Source: Synura sp. LO234KE (taxonomy: Eukaryota > Sar > Synurophyceae > Synurales > Mallomonadaceae). From it: a stretch of DNA of 21,218 nucleotides. Of the stretch, positions 17,533-21,218 are shown piece after piece. The notes under the pieces are model-generated. The model did not search any database. It was given only the letters and a program-made list of their open reading frames with translations, and had not been told where the DNA came from. The position numbers and the translations under genes were made by a program. Within the stretch, counting starts at the first letter, position 1, and each line of letters begins with the position of its first letter. Where the stretch lies: assembly GCA_015143735.1 (NCBI GenBank), contig VKHC01000065.1, positions 1 to 21,218 on the forward strand. The letters run 5' to 3'.

Positions 17533-17961
17533 TATGTTGGAAATCTACATGTATAGAGTGCTGTAGGCTATCGGAAACGTGAGAAAAGCGGTGCTAAGAT
17601 TCCACATAGTGAAACTTTAGAGACGTTGGTGGAACAACGCGTATCAGTATTATTATTTCCCAATTTTGAGCTATTTCCCACGAACATTCTCACGGTATTC
17701 TCGTTGCTCTTGAAGTTGAATTTATTCTTCTTCAGATCACATTTGCATTTTCTGAGAACATCTCATTACGACGAATTTATCAGGAATTTTGAGGGAAACG
17801 CCTGATTCTTGGGTAATCTCGGTGATTACAGCTGGTTTAACGAGCTTCCTGATCGTCAGAACGAGGATTGTTGACCCAGGAGAGTTACAACGGTCCAAAA
17901 CAAATTATATATTATCAAATGGCGCGAAGGAAAGAAGAAATACTCTCCAAAGGCGCAAGAT

Positions 17962-18851
17962 ATGGCCACGGCTGGTAAGGAAGACTAGAAAGGCGACAAG
18001 AAAGCTTCACAGGCCAACGAAGTTGGACTTGTGGAAGCGATTCAAATGTTGTATCACCGTGATGGCAAACCCAACAACTTGAACGAATTCAAGGAGAAGC
18101 TCAGCACTTATTTCATATCCAAGTATAGTGGTAGTCGTACTTTTATTGAGACTGGACAGCGTTTGCTCGTTCCGGAGGTGGAGCCACCAAATCAACCTTA
18201 TGATAAGAAATGGGAAATGCTTATGAAGCAGCATGCTCGATAGGATGTAGTAGAAATTTGAATGGATCCATTTGTGCTGTGGAATCTCATCCGTGAGACC
18301 CATCTAGTCTCGCAAAATGGACTTGAATTTTTGGGTAATAGTAATGGCTTAAATGTACAACAGAATCCACCAAGGACCACAATACGAGTCTCTCGGGGAT
18401 TACAAGAGTAACGTTTCACAGTGGAAGCTTTGGAAGCCATCGAACATCCAAACATTCCAGCCGAAGGAGCTAGAGTATATCACTTTATTGAATTGCTCAC
18501 TGGTAACTATAACGAGTGGAAACGCGACCAGATGAACGGAGTCCGTAAGGGAGGGTCGAACCTCCAGCTATTGTGACGGCAACTTATCGACTGGCATCCA
18601 GTTACATCAGTATCGATGGATCAACCACAGCTGCCGGGAAGAGCGAGCTGGTAACGAATGTATTTGTCACAAAACCAATCAACAAGGAATCCGAAAAGGC
18701 GAGTGGTTCGCGAAAGAAATCAGGCGGAGACGAGAAGAAGAACGAAGACAAGGCATTTAACAAGTGCCATACATGCGGTGAAGCAGGCCATTGGTCTAAG
18801 GATTGCCCGTATGGAGACGAGAAGTGGATTTCCACTGCGCTTGGACTTTAG
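17962..18851 (+). pseudogene. Copia-type gag pseudogene with intact zinc knuckle
   Basis: An ATG at 17962 opens a frame broken at codon 9 by TAG (17986-17988). The same frame continues as EVGLVEAIQMLYHRDGKPNN and FKEKLSTYFISKYSGS to a stop at 18241. After frameshifts, LLTGNYNEWKRDQMNG (about 18490-18545) appears, the motif common in copia gag proteins. The frame 18573-18851 is open and Lys- and Glu-rich. It contains a CCHC zinc knuckle, CHTCGEAGHWSKDC (18765-18806; spacing CX2CX4HX4C), the nucleic-acid-binding motif of the capsid protein. At least three inactivating changes are visible. Confidence 0.75.
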
Positions 18852-19288
18852 GGTCTAACCCTCAAACGTGTACTGTCATAAGCTCCCGAGAAAGTGTTGT
18901 GCATGAATGATGGTTAAATATTGTTATTGAGTTGAAAAATGAGAACATACAATGGTATTAAGCAGTGCCATAGAATCAATTATTGTTAATTCTACTGCCT
19001 AATTTATCCCAACAATAAGAAACATGTATAATTCATCTTTAAGTGCAGGCAGAAGCAGACTTCTAGCTCCTTGTCGCGGCTTATATCTGGCCAAAAGCAA
19101 CAAAGTGAAAAATAATTCTTTTAATTTCCAGTAGTCCCAGCGAGGCATGTAGAACAAATATGCATAGCAGAGGCTATATCAAATAGATGATAGTATAAGT
19201 TAAATATAAAAAACAAAAAAGTCCAAAGTCGGACATTGGAAACTCCAAGCGAGCTGGAAATCCACTTAAGATTAAGAAGCTGATTCCT
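18852..19288. other. AT-rich insert-like stretch between gag and protease remnants
   Basis: About 430 bp of AT-rich, stop-filled sequence separates the zinc knuckle from the protease remnant, where intact elements usually have a short coding linker. It may be a later insertion or a highly decayed linker. I found no clear terminal repeats or target duplication around it. Confidence 0.4.
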
Positions 19289-20463
19289 AAGGAAAAATGT
19301 TGCTGGTGACAGGTCACGGAGGTGCCATTTGTTCATCTATTCTTCTCGACACAGATGCCAGCGTCCATGTGTTCTGCGATGAATATTTGTTGACGAATCT
19401 CAGGCCAATCGACACGAATCGGGATAACAGTCTGTATATTGAAGGAATCTTACGAGGAGGGGAGATTTGCGTGACGCATGTCGGCGACTGGGGACTTTCA
19501 AAGACGTGACGTACTGTTCTATTGCGGTGACGAACGTGTTGTCATGGTTTGAAGTGTCGAAGACGTACCGCATTGATTGGGATCAAGCGCAGAACATTGT
19601 CACTGCCATCACGACAAAAGGACAGGAATTTGAATTCGCGCCTCGTATTGGTCTATACAACTACTTGGGGGTGTGTGGCGCGAATCGTGCTGATGGAGCC
19701 TGTAGCTACAGCATGGTCGCGACAGTGACGAACAACGAGACTTTACATTCGCATCGGGAAATTTCCAAGAAGCAAAGGAGGCCGAGAGGAGTTCCTGCGT
19801 CGGCTAGGATATCCGTCGATACAAGACGCATGCAACTTAGGCAACAAGAGTGGAATTGTCGACTACCCCGTTACGTCTCAAAATATCATTCGTCCGCATA
19901 ACATCTAAGTACCTGATCTTGGAGTGATCAGGAGTAAACTTACACAGTCCAAGGATCAATCTGAAAAACTGTTGGAACCGTCGTCGATAACAGTCCGTGT
20001 GCATCCCAACAGATAAACGTCGACATAATGTTCATTCATGGAGATCCATTTTTCATCTCAGTGACTACACCTTTAAAACTGATACAAGTGCACAACCTTA
20101 AGACCAAGATGAACGAGACTGTCATTTGCAAGGGACCGGGGACTCAATTGCGGACTCTTACTTTGATCTATTCACAGCAACGCAGAAGAAGGAGTTGCGG
20201 CTCTGGTAGATTATTTCATGGCCTCTGGAATATCTTTCAATCCTAGGGGGGGCCGAATAACATCAGCCTGGCATGTGCGCAGATTAGAGGTTAAAAAACG
20301 CGCGAGGGGAACAGTATCGGTATTAACCTTAAAACTTCCTCGGAATTGGATATTCTGGCTGCTCACGTGTGTTGTATTCACGATCAACGCCATGCAGCGT
20401 GCAACTGCACTAGCCTGCGCTGCGCCTCGTGAGCTGTTGAATGGCGGGAAGCTCGACTTCTAA
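19289..20463 (+). pseudogene. Copia-type protease and integrase pseudogene
   Basis: Starting at about 19297 the frame reads LLVTGHGGAICSSILLDTDA followed by SVHVF, the retroviral-type aspartic protease site, with the usual D-T/S-G-A changed to D-T-D-A. After a frameshift near 19495, 19467-19901 reads VTYCSIAVTNVLSWFEVSKT and GLYNYLGV (pre-integrase region). In another frame FLRRLGYPSIQDACNLGNKS and IVDYPVTSQNI follow. Further on, MFIHGDPFFISVTTPLKLIQ (20028 on), VKKRARGTVSVLTLKLP and APRELLNGGKLDF (to 20463) fit the later integrase part. Order and motifs support copia-type pol; the frameshifts and the altered active site make it non-functional. Confidence 0.65.
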
Positions 20464-20473
20464 CCCTAAACCC
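20461..20473 (+). repeat. Telomere-like TAACCCTAAACCC at the truncation point
   Basis: CCCTAAACCC equals about one and a half units of the CCCTAAA telomere repeat of plants and many algae. It starts at the stop codon where recognisable retroelement sequence ends. So short a match can occur by chance. Confidence 0.3.
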
Positions 20474-20559
20474 AAAACTGCGCCGAACTTGCTGAAGATT
20501 TCGCAAATAACCCAGATAACAAAGAGAGGGTGTAGCTTCAGCACCTGAAGGTACTAACA

Positions 20560-21218
20560 GCATCTGATCCTGTCCGGCCCAGAGGTCCAGGCACGACCCC
20601 CTCTGGCGGTTGCTCTGCCCGACGATGGCCACGTTCCCTCTTTCCCATCCCGCTCACCGCCTCGCTTCCCCACGGTTCCAGATGTGTAAGAGCCTCTCGT
20701 CTCTCCGTGTACGTGCACCACCTCTCAGTTTAACAATGGTGATAGTCGCGCAAGGTGGGGGTCTAAAGTGTAGCTGTACCAGTTGAAGAGGGGGAAATAG
20801 TTGACGATATGGCAAATATTTTCATCCCCGGAACTTCTTCTTCAGGGTGATACCTCACACAGGTCAGTCCACACCGGATGCGCTAGGCGATGCGTAGAAA
20901 GTAGCTGCATCTGATCCTGTCCGGCCCAGAGGTCGAGGCACGACCCCCTCTGGCGGTTGCTCTGCCCGACGATGGCCACGTTCCCTCTTTCCCATCCCGC
21001 TCACCGCCTCACTTCCCCACGGTTCCAGATGTGTAAGAGCCCCTCGTCTCTCCGTGTACGTGCACCACCTCTCAGTTTCACAACGGTGATAGTCGCGCAA
21101 GGTGGGGGTCTAGAGTGTAGCTGTACCAGTTGAAGAGGGGGAAATAGTTGACGATATGGCAAATATTTTCATCCCCGGAACTTCTTCTTCAGGGTGATAC
21201 CTCACACAGGTCAGTCCA
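20560..21218. repeat. 347-bp tandem repeat, about 1.9 copies, running off the window end
   Basis: 20560-20871 and 20907-21218 align over 312 bp with no gaps and about six substitutions (near 98% identity), at a constant offset of 347 bp. The 35 bp between them (20872-20906) complete the unit. The second copy is cut by the window edge, so a longer array is likely. Open stretches inside it (for example 20864-21100, minus) are not conserved genes that I recognise. The high identity shows a recent duplication or homogenisation, typical of satellite or subtelomeric repeats. Confidence 0.9.

Larger units (their letters stand above)
17533..20463 (+). mobile_element. Decayed, 3'-truncated Ty1/copia-like LTR retrotransposon
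   Basis: In order the region carries gag, a zinc knuckle, an aspartic protease remnant, a GAG-pre-integrase region and integrase-like sequence, the Ty1/copia order. The frame is broken by many stops and shifts, and nothing resembling reverse transcriptase or RNase H follows, so the 3' part is lost. The left boundary is uncertain: TGTTGG at 17533 would fit an LTR start, and the AT-rich 350 bp after it resembles an LTR in composition. Without a second LTR in the window this cannot be tested. Confidence 0.7.

Noticed and set aside
17326-17565. Open plus-strand stretch of about 79 codons
   Set aside because: No early ATG, no motif and no splice context that ties it to a gene; kept only as a note on the intergenic region.

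Overview
The window is nuclear DNA of a eukaryote. Conserved genes are split by short GT-AG introns (46-148 bp), two of them Rab or Rab-like GTPases, and the space between genes is full of decayed transposable elements. One gene encodes a DUF1997-type protein, a family I know from cyanobacteria, algae and plants, behind a possible plastid-targeting leader. This suggests an alga or other plastid-bearing protist; I cannot name the lineage.

Layout. (1) 433-1632: an intronless gene for a Rab/Arf-like GTPase fused to a C-terminal SH2-like domain, the most unusual gene here. (2) 1633-4700: no intact gene; decayed transposon reading frames, one short SINE-like insertion with a 16-bp target duplication, and a dispersed repeat core. 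(3) 4716-6616 (minus): 26S proteasome lid subunit Rpn7/PSMD6, reconstructed as 10 exons and 398 codons. It diverges from 6931-7974 (plus), a 5-exon COPI-associated/TVP15-like Golgi membrane protein. (4) 7975-14400: transposon-rich. It holds a 908-bp terminal-inverted-repeat element with arrays of a CTAAAGT heptamer, two decayed retroelement copies each retaining an RNase H domain, four copies of a dispersed repeat, and a 126-bp MITE with a clean 5-bp target duplication. (5) 14496-15350 (minus): the DUF1997 gene, divergent from 15519-16322 (plus), a 4-exon Rab5/Rab22-type GTPase. (6) 16323-17960: AT-rich, no gene recognised. (7) 17962-20463: a Ty1/copia-like polyprotein pseudogene (gag, zinc knuckle, protease, integrase), cut off before reverse transcriptase. 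(8) 20560-21218: nearly two copies of a 347-bp tandem repeat running off the window edge.

The host genes do not form a pathway cluster, although three of them (the GTPase-SH2 fusion, the Golgi protein and the Rab) are likely to act in membrane traffic or signalling. The exon structures of Rpn7, the Golgi protein and the Rab were worked out by hand from splice-site consensus, reading phase and remembered family sequences. They are internally consistent (every junction keeps frame) but have not been tested against transcripts.
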